A DNA stretch of 64,000 bases from Mycobacterium conspicuum. Its GTDB lineage: Bacteria; Actinomycetota; Actinomycetes; Mycobacteriales; Mycobacteriaceae. The first letter of the stretch is position 1. Each line of letters opens with the position of its first letter. The translations under genes were made by a program, and so were the position numbers. The stretch covers positions 2,666,001 through 2,730,000 of the forward strand of contig NZ_AP022613.1 in NCBI RefSeq assembly GCF_010730195.1, read 5' to 3'. Below, piece after piece: positions 1-10,135 of the stretch. The notes under the pieces are model-generated. The model did not search any database and was not told the origin of the DNA. It saw nothing but the letters and a program-made list of their open reading frames with translations.

Positions 1-3000
1 CCGCGCCGCGGCCGGAGGTGGACACCTTCGCCAGCGCCGGGCACCTGTCGGCGCCGCTGGATGTGGAGACCACCCGCATGCTGCTCGGCCCGGTCCCCGC
101 GGCGTTTCACGCTGGCGTGCAAGACATCCTGTTGATCGCCTTCGCCCTGGCATGCGCCGAATGCTTCGGCGCCGGCGCCACGCCGCTCGGCATCGACGTC
201 GAGGGACACGGGCGCGACGAGGAACTGGCCACCCGCGGCGAGCACGTTGACCTGTCACGCACGGTGGGCTGGTTCACCGCCAAATATCCGGTGTCACTGG
301 TGTTGCGCGGGTTGCCGTGGTCGCGGGTGCTCGCCGGCGATCCGACGTTGGGGGCGGCGATCAAGGATGCCAAGGAGCAACTGCGAAACATCCCGGATCC
401 CTTGACCTTTGGAATGTTGCGTTACCTCAACCCCGGCGTCGAGCTTACCGGACCGGACCCGTCGATCGGATTCAACTACCTGGGCCGCCTCGGCGCACCG
501 AATGCGACGGCCGGTGATGACGGGTGGCGGATCTGCCCGCGGGCCGCCGACCGCCACAGCAGCGCCGGGTTGGCGCTGCCGCTGGCGCACGCGGTGGAGG
601 TCAACGCGGCCACCGTGGACACCGACGCCGGCCCGCACCTGCAGGCCGAATTCATGTGGGCGCCGTCGGCGCTCGATCGCGCTCAGGTCACCCGGCTGGG
701 CCAGTTGTGGTTCGACGCGCTGGCCGGCATCTGCGCGCACGTGCGAGCCGGTGGGGGCGGGCTGACGCCCTCGGACGTCGTGCCGGCGCGGCTGAGCCAA
801 CAGCAACTCGACGAGCTGCAGCGGCAATACCGCGTCGCCGACGTGCTTCCCCTCACGCCGATGCAGCAGGGGCTGCTCTTCCACGCCGGCACCGCGCGCG
901 GCGGTGACGACGTGTATTGGGTGCAGCTGGATTTCGCCGTGACCGGCTCTCTTGACCCCCAGCGGCTGCGCGCCGCGCTGCAAGCCGTGGTCGATCGGCA
1001 TCCCAACGTGGCCGCCCGGTTCTGCGACGATTTCGACGAGCCGGTGCAGATCATCCCGGCGGATCCCGCGGTGCCGTGGCGGTACCTGGAACTCGCCGAT
1101 GACGCGGACGCCGAGGAGCAGATCGATCGGGTGTGCGCCGCCGAGCGTGCCGCGGTCTGCGATCTCACCACCCCGCCGGCGTTTCGGGCCGTCCTGATTC
1201 GGGTCGCCGAGCGGCGGCACCGGTTCGTGCTCACCAGCCACCACATCGTGCTCGACGGCTGGTCGACGCCGATCCTGCTGCGGGAAGTCTTCGCCGGCTA
1301 CCACCGACAGCCGCTGCCGCCCGCCGGGTCGTACCGTCGGTTCGTCACCTGGCTGGCCGATCGTGACCTGGACGCCGCCCGCGCCACCTGGAGCGAGGTG
1401 TTCGCCGGCTTCGACACCCCCACCCTGCTGGCCCCGCCGGATCGGTTGGGCCTTACCCGGCAAGGCATTCGGTCATTCCGGGTGCCGGCCGAAACCACGC
1501 GGGCCCTCGGCGAGCTGGCCCGCTCCTGCCACACCACCGTCAGTACCGTGCTGCAGGCCGCATGGGCGCAGCTGCTGACGTGGCAGACCGGCCAGCGTGA
1601 TGTCGCCTTCGGCGTGCCGGTCTCGGGGCGGCCCGTCGAGCTGGCCGGCGCGGAATCGATGGTGGGTCTGTTCATCAACACGGTGCCGGTGCGCGCCAAC
1701 ATCACCGCGGCCACCACCACCGCCGGCCTGCTCGACCAACTGCAACGCACCCACACCAAAACCCTTGAGCACCAACACCTCGCGCTGAGCGAGATTCACC
1801 GCCTCACCGGCCACGACCAACTGTTCGACACTCTGCTGGTGTTCGAGAACTACCCGGTCGAAAGCGCGGTCTTCGCGGGTGGCAGCGAATGGGCCATCAC
1901 CGAATTCCGCACCCGCGAATCGACCCACTATCCGCTGACCGTGCTGGCCCAGCCGGGCCACGAGCTGGGTCTGCGCGTCGAATTCGACGGCGACGTGTTC
2001 GACCCGGCCGACATCGAAACGCTCATCGGGCGTTTGCAGCAGATACTCGTCGCGATGACCGCCGACCCGACCCGTCGGCTGTGTTCGATCGATCTGCTCG
2101 GCCGAGCCGAGCGCGCCCGCCTCGATGGCTGGGCCAACCGCGCGACGTTGGCCACGCCGCCCACCGCGACGTCGATCCCGGAGTTGTTCGCCGCGCAGGT
2201 GCAGCGCGCCCCGGACGCGATCGCGGTCAGTTGCGGGAGCCGTTCGTGGCGCTACGGCGAGTTGGACGAGGCCGCTAATCGGTTGTCGCACTCGCTGTCC
2301 GGCCACGGGGCCGGCCCGGGCGCGACGGTGGCGGTGTTGCTGGGGCGCTCGGCCGAGGCCGTCGCCGCGATCCTGGCGGTGCTGAAGACCGGGGCGGCCT
2401 ACCTGCCGATCGATCCGCAGCTTCCGGCGGCCCGGATCGCGTTCATGCTCGCCGATGCCAGTCCGGTCGCCGCGATCACCACGGCGGACCTGGCGGAGCG
2501 GTTGGACGGCCACGGGCTGTTCGTCCTCGATGTGAACGACCCCGCCGTCGACGGTCAACCCGGCACCGCCCCGCCGGCGCCGGCCGCCGACGGTATCGCC
2601 TATGTCATGTATACCTCGGGCACCACCGGCGTCCCCAAAGGCGTTGCCATCACCCATCACAACGTGACTCACCTGTTGGGGTCGCCGCATGCCCAACTCC
2701 CCCCGGCGGGAGTGTGGTCGCAGTGGCATTCCCTGGCCTTCGATGTGTCGGTCTGGGAGATCTTGGGGGCGTTGCTCGGCGGCGGACGGCTGGTGGTGGT
2801 GCCCGAACCGGTGGCCCACTCGTCGGACGACTTGCACGCCCTGTTGGTCACGGAGGGCGTCACCGTCCTGAGTCAGACTCCGTCGGCGGCCGGGGTGCTC
2901 TCGCCCGAGGGTCTGGAATCGGCGGCGTTGGTGGTCGCCGGGGAAGCCTGCCCGGCCGAGCTGGTGGACCGCTGGGCGCCCGATCGAGTGATGATCAATG

Positions 3001-6000
3001 CCTACGGCCCCACCGAGACGTTCTACGCGGCGATGAGCGCGCCGCTTCGCGCCGGGCCGGGTGTCGTGCCGATTGGCTCGCCGGTGCCGGGCTCGGCGCT
3101 GTTCGTGCTGGACGGCTGGTTGCGGCCGGTGCCGGCCGGCGTGGTCGGGGAGTTGTACATCGCCGGCGCCGGGGTGGGCGTCGGGTACTGGCGTCGGGCG
3201 GGGTTGACGGCGTCGCGGTTCGTGGCCTGCCCGTTTGGCGGCGCGCTGGGCACGCGGATGTATCGCACCGGCGACCTGGTGTGTTGGGGGACCGACGGGC
3301 AGCTGCGCTATCTGGGCCGCGCCGACGAGCAGGTCAAGATCCGCGGATACCGCATCGAGCTCGGCGAAGTGCGCGCCGCGCTGGCCGCGCTCGACGGGGT
3401 CGAGCAAGCGGTGGCGATCGCCCGCGAGGACCGCCCGGGCCACCCGCGCCTGGTGGGTTATGTCACCGGATCAGCGGACCTGTCGGAGATCCGCGCCCGG
3501 TTGGCCGAGCGGCTACCGGCCTACATGGTCCCGGCCGCGGTGATGAACTTGGAGGCGCTGCCGTTGACGCCCAACGGCAAGCTCGACACCCGCGCGCTGC
3601 CCGCACCGGAATACCAAGGCGTCGACCGCTACCGGGCCCCCGCCGGCCCGGTCGAGGAGCTCCTGGCCGGCATCTACGCGCAAATATTCGGACTGCAGCG
3701 GGTCGGGGTCGACGAATCATTCTTCGACCTGGGCGGCGATTCGCTGCTGGCGATGCGCGTGATCGCCGCCGCCAACAAGGCGCTGGGGGCCGGCCTCGCC
3801 GTTCGCACGATATTCGAGGCGCCCACGGTTGCCGAGTTGGCCCGCCGCATGGATGCGAACGCGCACCGACACGCCCCACTGCTGGCGCGGGAGCGGCCCG
3901 CGGCCATCCCGTTGTCGTTCGCGCAGAGCCGGCTGTGGTTCCTGGCCCAGTTGTATGGGCCCGTGCCGGTCTACAACATGACCGTGGGGTTGCGGCTGCG
4001 CGGCCGCGTGGATGCCGACGCGATGGGCGCGGCCCTGGCCGACGTGGTGGCCCGCCATGAAAGCCTGCGGACGCTGTTCGTTGCGCCCGACGGGATACCG
4101 CGGCAGCTCGTCGTATCCGCCGACCGAGCCGATGTCGGGTGGGAGGTCGTCGATGCGATCGGCTGGCCGAGGGCCGGGCTCGCCAGCGCGATCGAGGAGG
4201 TGGCGCGGCACAGCTTTGATCTGGCTCACGAGATACCGTTGCGGGCAAGGCTTTTACGGGTCGCCGACGACGAATACGTATTGGTGGCCGTGGTCCACCA
4301 CATCGCCGCGGATGGTTGGTCGGTGGGCGTGCTGGCCTCCGATCTGGGCGCGGCCTATGCCAGCCGCTGCGCGGGACAGCCACCGGACTGGGTTGAATTG
4401 CCTTTGCAGTACGTCGATTACACCCTGTGGCAGCGGGAAACCCTCGGTGATCTCGCGGACCCCGAGAGCCGCCTTGCCGCGCAGCTGGCGTATTGGGAGC
4501 AGGCGCTGGCGGGGATGCCGCACCGCCTGGAGCTACCCACCGACCGGCCCTATCCGACCATCGCCGACCACCGCGGCGCCCACGTGGAGGTGCAATGGCC
4601 GGCGACGCTGCAGCAGCGGATCACTTCGGTTGCCCGCGAACATAATTCGACCAGCTTCATGCTGCTGCAGGCCGCGCTGGCGGTGCTGCTGTCAAAGCTG
4701 AGCGGCAGCGCCGACGTGGCGGTGGGCTTCCCGATCGCCGGTCGCGCTGACGCCGCGCTGGACGGGCTGGTGGGTTTCTTCGTCAACACCCTGGTGCTGC
4801 GGGTCGACCTGGCCGGGGATCCGACCTTCGCCGAATTACTCGCCCAGGTGCGGCGGAGCAGCCTGGCCGCCTACGAGCACCAGGACGTTCCGTTTGAGGT
4901 GCTCGTCGATCGCCTGCAGCCGTCCCGATCCCAAAGTCATCACCCCCTGATTCAGGTGTTGCTCGCCTGGCAGAACAACGCCCCGGCCGAGCTGCGCCTG
5001 GGTGATCTGCAGGTCTCCACGATGCCCGTCGAAACCCATTCCGCCAGCATGGATTTGGCGTTCTCCCTGGCCGAACGCTGCACCGAGGTCGGCCGGCCCG
5101 CCGGGATCGGCGGGGCGGTGGAGTTCCGCACCGACGTGTTCGACGCGGCCAGCATCGAGCTGCTGGTGCAGCGGCTGCAACGGGTGTTGGTCGCGCTGAC
5201 GGCCAACCCCGCGGCGCGGTTGTCGTCGGTGGATCTGCTCGACGAGGCGGAGCGCACCACGCTGGAGCGGTGGGGCAATCGGGCGGCGCTGCCCCACGCG
5301 ACGCCCGCCCGGGCGTCGATCCCGGCACTGTGGGACGCGCAGGCGGCGCGCAGTCGCGACGCGGTGGCGGTGGTGTTCGGCGCACGGTCGTGGACCTACC
5401 GGGAGGTCGACGAGGCCGCCAACCGGCTCGCGCACCTGCTGGCCGAGCACGGCGCAGGCCCGGGATCTCAAGTGGCGCTGATGTTTTCGAGATCGGCCGA
5501 GGCGATCGTCGCCATCCTGGCGGTGTTGAAGACCGGGGCCGCGTATCTGCCGATCGACCCGGCGCAACCGGCGGCGCGGTTGGAGTTCATCCTCGCCGAC
5601 GCCGCCCCGGTGGCTGCGGTCACCACCGCGGAGCTGCGCCCACGCTTCGATGGCCATGACCTGCTGGTGGTCGCCGTCGAGGATCCCGTCATCCATGGCT
5701 ACCCGTGCACGGCCCCGCCGACGCCCGCCGGCGACGATCTCGCCTACGTCATGTACACCTCCGGCACGACTGGTACACCCAAGGGCGTGGCCATCACCCA
5801 CCACAACGTGATCCGGCTGGTGGAGTCGCTCGGCGAGGTGCTGCCACGCGCGGGCGTGTGGGCGCAGTGCCATTCGTACGCGTTCGATGTCTCGGCGTGG
5901 GAAATGTGGGGCGCGCTGCTGGCCGGCGGCCGGCTGGTGGTGGTGCCCGAATCGGTGACGGTCTCGCCGGGCGACTTCCACGACTTGCTGATCGACGAGC

Positions 6001-8384
6001 GCGTCGACGTGCTGACCCAGAGCCCGTCCGCGGCGGCCCTGCTGTCGCCCGACGGCCTGGAGTCGATGGCCCTGGTGGTGGGCGCCGAAGCGTGCCCCGC
6101 GGAGTTGGTGGACCGGTGGGCGCCCGGGCGGGTGATGATCAACGCCTACGGCCCGACCGAGACGACGGTGGACGCGGCGATGAGCGCACCATTGACGGCG
6201 GGATCCGGCGCCCCGCCGATCGGCTCCGCGGTGGCGGGGGCGGCGTTGTTCGTGCTCGACGCCTGGCTGCGGCCGGTACCACCCGGCGTGGTCGGGGAGT
6301 TGTACGTGGCCGGTTCCGGGGTGGGGGTCGGGTACGTGCGCCGGGCCGCGTTGACGTCGTCACGGTTTGTCGCCTGCCCGTTCAGCGTGGGCGAGCGCAT
6401 GTATCGCACCGGGGACCTGGTCCGCTGGCGCCCTGACGGGCAACTGCATTACGTCGGCCGCGCCGACGAGCAGGTCAAGATCCGCGGGTACCGGGTCGAA
6501 CCCGGCGAGGTGGCCGCGGCATTGACCGAGCTGCCCGGTGTGCGGCAGGCGGCGGTCGTCGCCCGCGAGGACCGCCCCGGCGACAAACGCCTGGTTGCCT
6601 ATGTCACCGGCACCGCCGACCCGGCCGAAACGCGCGCGCACCTCGCCGAGCGGCTGCCGTCCTACCTGGTGCCCGCCGCGGTGGTGGTGCTCGACGCGCT
6701 GCCGCTGACCGTCAACGGCAAACTCGACGTCCGCGCCCTGCCCGCGCCGGAATACCGCGACGGCAAGCACCACCGCGCGCCGTCCACCCCGGTCGAGGAG
6801 ATCCTGGCCGGCATCTACGCGCGGATCCTGGGCGTCGAGCGCGTCGGCGTGGACGAGTCGTTTTTCGACCTGGGCGGCGATTCGCTGTCCGCGATGCGCG
6901 TGATCGCCGCGATCGACGCGGAACTGGCCGTGCCAATCAAGGTGGCGAGCCTGTTCGACGCGCCTTCCGTCGCCGGCCTGAGCCGGCAACTGGGCGGCCC
7001 CTCCACCCGCGACGGCGACCCGCGCCTCGCGGCCGTGCACGGGCCTGACGCCCGCGAACTGCACGCCGCCGACCTGACGCTGGACAAGTTCATCGACGCG
7101 CCGACGCTGACCGGCGCCCCGGCGCTACCCGGCCCGAGCGCCGAGGTGCGGACCATCCTGCTCACCGGCGCGACCGGGTTCGTGGGTCGGTACCTGGTCC
7201 TGGAGTTGCTCGAGCAGTTGGAGCTCGTCGACGGCACGCTGATCTGTCTGGTGCGCGGCGAATCCGACCAGGACGCCCGACGTCGGCTGCACAACACGTT
7301 CGACAGCGGCGACCCGCACCTGCTGCGCCGGTTCAGCGAACTGGCCGCCGATCACCTGGAGGTCATCGCCGGCGACAAAGGCGAAGAAAACCTGGGCTTG
7401 GCCGCCGGAACCTGGCAGCGGCTCGCCGAAAGCGTCGACCTGATCGTCGATTCCGCGGCGGTGGTCAGCGCGATCCTGCCGTACAGCGAGCTGTTCGGGC
7501 CCAACGTCGTCGGCACCGCCGAGCTGATCCGGCTGGCGCTCAGCGCCAAACTCAAGGCCTACAGCTATGTCTCGACCGCCGACGTCGGCGAGCAAATCGA
7601 TCCCTCGATGTTCACCGAGGACGCCGACATAAGGGCCATCAGCCCGACCCGCACCGCCGATGGCGGCCCGGCCAACGGTTACGCCAACACCAAGTGGGCC
7701 GGCGAGGTGCTGCTGCGCGAGGCGAACGACCTGTGCGGGCTGCCGGTCGCGGTGTTCCGCTGCGGCATGGTGCTGGCCGACCCCACCTACGCCGGCCAAC
7801 TCAACGTGTCGGATACGGTCAGCCGCATGGCGGTAAGCCTGTTGGCCACCGGAATCGCGCCCGGCTCGTTCTACGCGCTCGACCGCGACGGCAACCGGCA
7901 ACGAGCGCACTTCGACGGCCTGCCAGTCGGATTCGTCGCCGAGGCGATCGCCGCGCTGCGGCCCCAGGTGGTTGGCTCCCGGTCGCGGCGATTCCAGACC
8001 TACCACGTGATGAACCCGCACGACGACGGCATCGGCCTCGATGAGTACGTGGACTGGCTGATCGAGGCGGGCTACCCGATCCAACGCATCGACGACTTTG
8101 ACGAATGGCTGCAGCAGTTCGAGGCGGCGCTGCGCGCCCTGCCGGATCGGCAACGCCGGCACTCGGTGCTGCCGATGCTGGTGCTGGCGCGCAATTCCCG
8201 GCGGTTGCGGCCCCTGGAACCCAGCCGCGGATGCGACGCGCCGACCGACCGATTCCGTGCCGCGGTCCGCGAAGCCAAGCTCGGCCCGGACAAGAAGAAC
8301 CCCGATATCCCGCACGTTACGGCGGCGACCGTCCTCAGCTACGCCACCGATTTGCGGCTACTGGGACTGCTCGGACCGCCATGA
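1..8384 (+). CDS. nonribosomal peptide synthetase, 3' part (E / C-A-PCP / C-A-PCP / reductase)
   Basis: The reading frame is open to the left edge, so the 5' end is missing; the GTG at 18 is internal. Domains in order: end of an epimerization domain (3 to about 800; RTVGWFT and FNYLGR motifs), condensation (from 844; HHIVLDG), adenylation (about 2170-3590; YTSGTTGVPKG), PCP (GGDSL, carrier Ser codon 3741-3743), a second condensation (from 3907; HHIAADG), adenylation (about 5320-6735), PCP (Ser codon 6882-6884), and a terminal NAD(P)-dependent thioester reductase (about 7140-8384; GATGFVG and YANTK). The E domain means the preceding residue is probably D. The last two modules lack E and N-methyltransferase domains. 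The R domain implies release as an aldehyde or alcohol. Pocket residues read by eye are DVWSVAAYAK and DVWTVGAVDK; the second resembles Phe-type codes (weak inference). The layout does not match the GPL synthetase Mps2, whose penultimate module epimerizes. Confidence 0.93.
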   Translation, partial: APRPEVDTFASAGHLSAPLDVETTRMLLGPVPAAFHAGVQDILLIAFALACAECFGAGATPLGIDVEGHGRDEELATRGEHVDLSRTVGWFTAKYPVSLVLRGLPWSRVLAGDPTLGAAIKDAKEQLRNIPDPLTFGMLRYLNPGVELTGPDPSIGFNYLGRLGAPNATAGDDGWRICPRAADRHSSAGLALPLAHAVEVNAATVDTDAGPHLQAEFMWAPSALDRAQVTRLGQLWFDALAGICAHVRAGGGGLTPSDVVPARLSQQQLDELQRQYRVADVLPLTPMQQGLLFHAGTARGGDDVYWVQLDFAVTGSLDPQRLRAALQAVVDRHPNVAARFCDDFDEPVQIIPADPAVPWRYLELADDADAEEQIDRVCAAERAAVCDLTTPPAFRAVLIRVAERRHRFVLTSHHIVLDGWSTPILLREVFAGYHRQPLPPAGSYRRFVTWLADRDLDAARATWSEVFAGFDTPTLLAPPDRLGLTRQGIRSFRVPAETTRALGELARSCHTTVSTVLQAAWAQLLTWQTGQRDVAFGVPVSGRPVELAGAESMVGLFINTVPVRANITAATTTAGLLDQLQRTHTKTLEHQHLALSEIHRLTGHDQLFDTLLVFENYPVESAVFAGGSEWAITEFRTRESTHYPLTVLAQPGHELGLRVEFDGDVFDPADIETLIGRLQQILVAMTADPTRRLCSIDLLGRAERARLDGWANRATLATPPTATSIPELFAAQVQRAPDAIAVSCGSRSWRYGELDEAANRLSHSLSGHGAGPGATVAVLLGRSAEAVAAILAVLKTGAAYLPIDPQLPAARIAFMLADASPVAAITTADLAERLDGHGLFVLDVNDPAVDGQPGTAPPAPAADGIAYVMYTSGTTGVPKGVAITHHNVTHLLGSPHAQLPPAGVWSQWHSLAFDVSVWEILGALLGGGRLVVVPEPVAHSSDDLHALLVTEGVTVLSQTPSAAGVLSPEGLESAALVVAGEACPAELVDRWAPDRVMINAYGPTETFYAAMSAPLRAGPGVVPIGSPVPGSALFVLDGWLRPVPAGVVGELYIAGAGVGVGYWRRAGLTASRFVACPFGGALGTRMYRTGDLVCWGTDGQLRYLGRADEQVKIRGYRIELGEVRAALAALDGVEQAVAIAREDRPGHPRLVGYVTGSADLSEIRARLAERLPAYMVPAAVMNLEALPLTPNGKLDTRALPAPEYQGVDRYRAPAGPVEELLAGIYAQIFGLQRVGVDESFFDLGGDSLLAMRVIAAANKALGAGLAVRTIFEAPTVAELARRMDANAHRHAPLLARERPAAIPLSFAQSRLWFLAQLYGPVPVYNMTVGLRLRGRVDADAMGAALADVVARHESLRTLFVAPDGIPRQLVVSADRADVGWEVVDAIGWPRAGLASAIEEVARHSFDLAHEIPLRARLLRVADDEYVLVAVVHHIAADGWSVGVLASDLGAAYASRCAGQPPDWVELPLQYVDYTLWQRETLGDLADPESRLAAQLAYWEQALAGMPHRLELPTDRPYPTIADHRGAHVEVQWPATLQQRITSVAREHNSTSFMLLQAALAVLLSKLSGSADVAVGFPIAGRADAALDGLVGFFVNTLVLRVDLAGDPTFAELLAQVRRSSLAAYEHQDVPFEVLVDRLQPSRSQSHHPLIQVLLAWQNNAPAELRLGDLQVSTMPVETHSASMDLAFSLAERCTEVGRPAGIGGAVEFRTDVFDAASIELLVQRLQRVLVALTANPAARLSSVDLLDEAERTTLERWGNRAALPHATPARASIPALWDAQAARSRDAVAVVFGARSWTYREVDEAANRLAHLLAEHGAGPGSQVALMFSRSAEAIVAILAVLKTGAAYLPIDPAQPAARLEFILADAAPVAAVTTAELRPRFDGHDLLVVAVEDPVIHGYPCTAPPTPAGDDLAYVMYTSGTTGTPKGVAITHHNVIRLVESLGEVLPRAGVWAQCHSYAFDVSAWEMWGALLAGGRLVVVPESVTVSPGDFHDLLIDERVDVLTQSPSAAALLSPDGLESMALVVGAEACPAELVDRWAPGRVMINAYGPTETTVDAAMSAPLTAGSGAPPIGSAVAGAALFVLDAWLRPVPPGVVGELYVAGSGVGVGYVRRAALTSSRFVACPFSVGERMYRTGDLVRWRPDGQLHYVGRADEQVKIRGYRVEPGEVAAALTELPGVRQAAVVAREDRPGDKRLVAYVTGTADPAETRAHLAERLPSYLVPAAVVVLDALPLTVNGKLDVRALPAPEYRDGKHHRAPSTPVEEILAGIYARILGVERVGVDESFFDLGGDSLSAMRVIAAIDAELAVPIKVASLFDAPSVAGLSRQLGGPSTRDGDPRLAAVHGPDARELHAADLTLDKFIDAPTLTGAPALPGPSAEVRTILLTGATGFVGRYLVLELLEQLELVDGTLICLVRGESDQDARRRLHNTFDSGDPHLLRRFSELAADHLEVIAGDKGEENLGLAAGTWQRLAESVDLIVDSAAVVSAILPYSELFGPNVVGTAELIRLALSAKLKAYSYVSTADVGEQIDPSMFTEDADIRAISPTRTADGGPANGYANTKWAGEVLLREANDLCGLPVAVFRCGMVLADPTYAGQLNVSDTVSRMAVSLLATGIAPGSFYALDRDGNRQRAHFDGLPVGFVAEAIAALRPQVVGSRSRRFQTYHVMNPHDDGIGLDEYVDWLIEAGYPIQRIDDFDEWLQQFEAALRALPDRQRRHSVLPMLVLARNSRRLRPLEPSRGCDAPTDRFRAAVREAKLGPDKKNPDIPHVTAATVLSYATDLRLLGLLGPP

Positions 8385-10102
8385 TCGCATTGCTTCGGGG
8401 GCAATGGAAGTCGATGACGTCGAGCATGCTGCTGCTCGGTGTCGCGACCGTGCTCACCCTGCTGCAGCCATTGCTGGCCGGGCGTCTGGTCGATCGTGCG
8501 GCGGCGGGCGCCCCGATCTTCGGGTTGGCCGCCGTGCTGGTGACCATGCTGAGCGGACAGTTCCTGCTGGACGCGTTGGCGCATTTTCGGTTGGACCGGA
8601 CCGGCGAGAAGATCGTGTTGGAACTGCGGGCCGACTTCACCAATCACGTTGTGCGCCTGCCCATCGGCGTACTGGACCGGGGCCGCACCGGAGAACTGTT
8701 GGCGCGCGGAGCAAGCGACGCCGGCCTAGTGCGGCCGATGCCACGTGCCGTCGCCGACGTCGTGTTCGGTGCGCTGACCCTGCTCGGTGCGGGCATCCTC
8801 ATGCTGTCGATCGACCCGGTCACGGTTGGTGTCGTGGTCGCCGCCATGGGAATCGCGTTCGCCGCGGGCGCACCGTTTCTGTCCCGGATCCAACGGGCCT
8901 CCCTGGACCGTCAAGTCGCGCTGGGCGACTACACGGCCGGGCTGGACCGAGCCCTGGGCGCCGCGCGCACCATCAAGCTATTCGGCGCCGAGGACCGTGA
9001 AGTCAAATCCATCGGCGCCAGTGCGCAGGCCGCCTACCGGGCCGGTGTCCGCATCGCGTCGGCCACCGCCACCGACATGTCGATCATCCGAATGGGGGTC
9101 ACCGCCTCGTTTTTGGCGATCATGGTCATCGATGGCCGCCGCGTCGCCCACGGCGGCCTGCCCGTCGGGCAGTTCGTCAGCCTATTCGCTTTCGCGATGT
9201 ACGCGGTCTTTCCCATCACCGCCGGCATCACCGCACTCAACCACCTGCGCACCTCGGCCGGCGCGTACCAACACCTCACCACCACCCTGCGCGAACTCCC
9301 GGAGGGCGACCCGCCGACCATGGGCGCCGCTACGGGAGTCGGCCGGAAAGTCAGCTCGCCGGCGGCCCAAAGCCCTACGCCGCTCGTCGAATTCGAGCAC
9401 GTCTCGTTCGGTTACGGCGAGACGCCGGTCCTCGACGACGTGTCCTTCACGATCGGCCGGGGTCAGCTGACCGCGCTGGTCGGGCCGTCCGGCTCGGGAA
9501 AGTCGACCATCCTGGCGCTGCTATGCCGCTTCCACGACCCGCACACCGGCACGGTGCGCTGGGAGGGTGACGACATTCGCGGCATCCCCCTCGCCGAGCA
9601 TCGAGGCCGGCTCGGGCTGCTGGAACAGGACGCGCCCGTGCTCAACGGCACCATCGGCGACAACCTGCGAATCGCCGACCCCGATGCCGGCGAGGACGAC
9701 CTGTGGCGCGTCCTGCAGCAGGCGAACATCGCCGATGAAATCGCCGGTCTCCCAACACAACTCGAGACACCGGTGCTCGAGCGTGGGCGCGGCCTCTCCG
9801 GCGGCCAACGCCAGCGGCTGGCCCTGGCCCGCGCATTCCTGTCGCGCTCGCAGCTCATCCTGATGGACGAACCCACCGCCCATCTCGACCGCGCCAACGA
9901 GGGTGACGTGATGGCCAATCTGCTGCGCGCCCGCGGTCGGCGCAGTCTGTTCGTGGTCACCCATCGGCTGTCCACCGTCACCCACGCCGACCAAATCCTG
10001 GTCCTGCAGCACGGCCGGATCCAGGCCACCGGCACCCACGCCGAACTCATGCGCACGCCCTTCTACCGCGAATTGATTGAGCACCAACTGACGTCGCGCT
10101 AG
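8381..10102 (+). CDS. ABC half-exporter (TMD-NBD), likely peptide product exporter
   Basis: A 573-aa fused permease-ATPase. The start ATG overlaps the synthetase stop in an ATGA arrangement, so translation is probably coupled. An N-terminal membrane domain (about residues 1-310) is followed by an ATPase domain with Walker A GPSGSGKST, signature LSGGQRQR, Walker B LILMDEPT and the H-loop VTHRLS. This is the usual size of a type I exporter half-molecule that works as a homodimer. Tight coupling to the NRPS suggests it moves the peptide product or an intermediate across the inner membrane. That substrate is inferred from context only. Confidence 0.93.
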   Translation: MIALLRGQWKSMTSSMLLLGVATVLTLLQPLLAGRLVDRAAAGAPIFGLAAVLVTMLSGQFLLDALAHFRLDRTGEKIVLELRADFTNHVVRLPIGVLDRGRTGELLARGASDAGLVRPMPRAVADVVFGALTLLGAGILMLSIDPVTVGVVVAAMGIAFAAGAPFLSRIQRASLDRQVALGDYTAGLDRALGAARTIKLFGAEDREVKSIGASAQAAYRAGVRIASATATDMSIIRMGVTASFLAIMVIDGRRVAHGGLPVGQFVSLFAFAMYAVFPITAGITALNHLRTSAGAYQHLTTTLRELPEGDPPTMGAATGVGRKVSSPAAQSPTPLVEFEHVSFGYGETPVLDDVSFTIGRGQLTALVGPSGSGKSTILALLCRFHDPHTGTVRWEGDDIRGIPLAEHRGRLGLLEQDAPVLNGTIGDNLRIADPDAGEDDLWRVLQQANIADEIAGLPTQLETPVLERGRGLSGGQRQRLALARAFLSRSQLILMDEPTAHLDRANEGDVMANLLRARGRRSLFVVTHRLSTVTHADQILVLQHGRIQATGTHAELMRTPFYRELIEHQLTSR

Positions 10103-10123
10103 CGAGGAAGATCGAGAAACGAC

Positions 10124-10132
10124 AAAAGGAGG
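10124..10132 (+). promoter_or_regulatory. strong Shine-Dalgarno before the RND exporter
   Basis: AAAAGGAGG lies three bases before the GTG at 10136. The spacing is short. An in-frame ATG at 10148 is an alternative start with longer spacing, so the true N-terminus may be four codons shorter. Confidence 0.6.
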
Positions 10133-10135
10133 ACC

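Noticed and set aside
1473..3443. Long minus-strand frame opposite the synthetase
   Set aside because: It lies antisense to intact C and A domains and has low-complexity composition without motifs.
1..8384. Assignment as the GPL synthetase Mps2 or the isonitrile-lipopeptide synthetase Nrp
   Set aside because: Mps2 should epimerize its penultimate residue and Nrp is not known to carry an upstream E domain. Neighbouring genes also differ, so no symbol is given.
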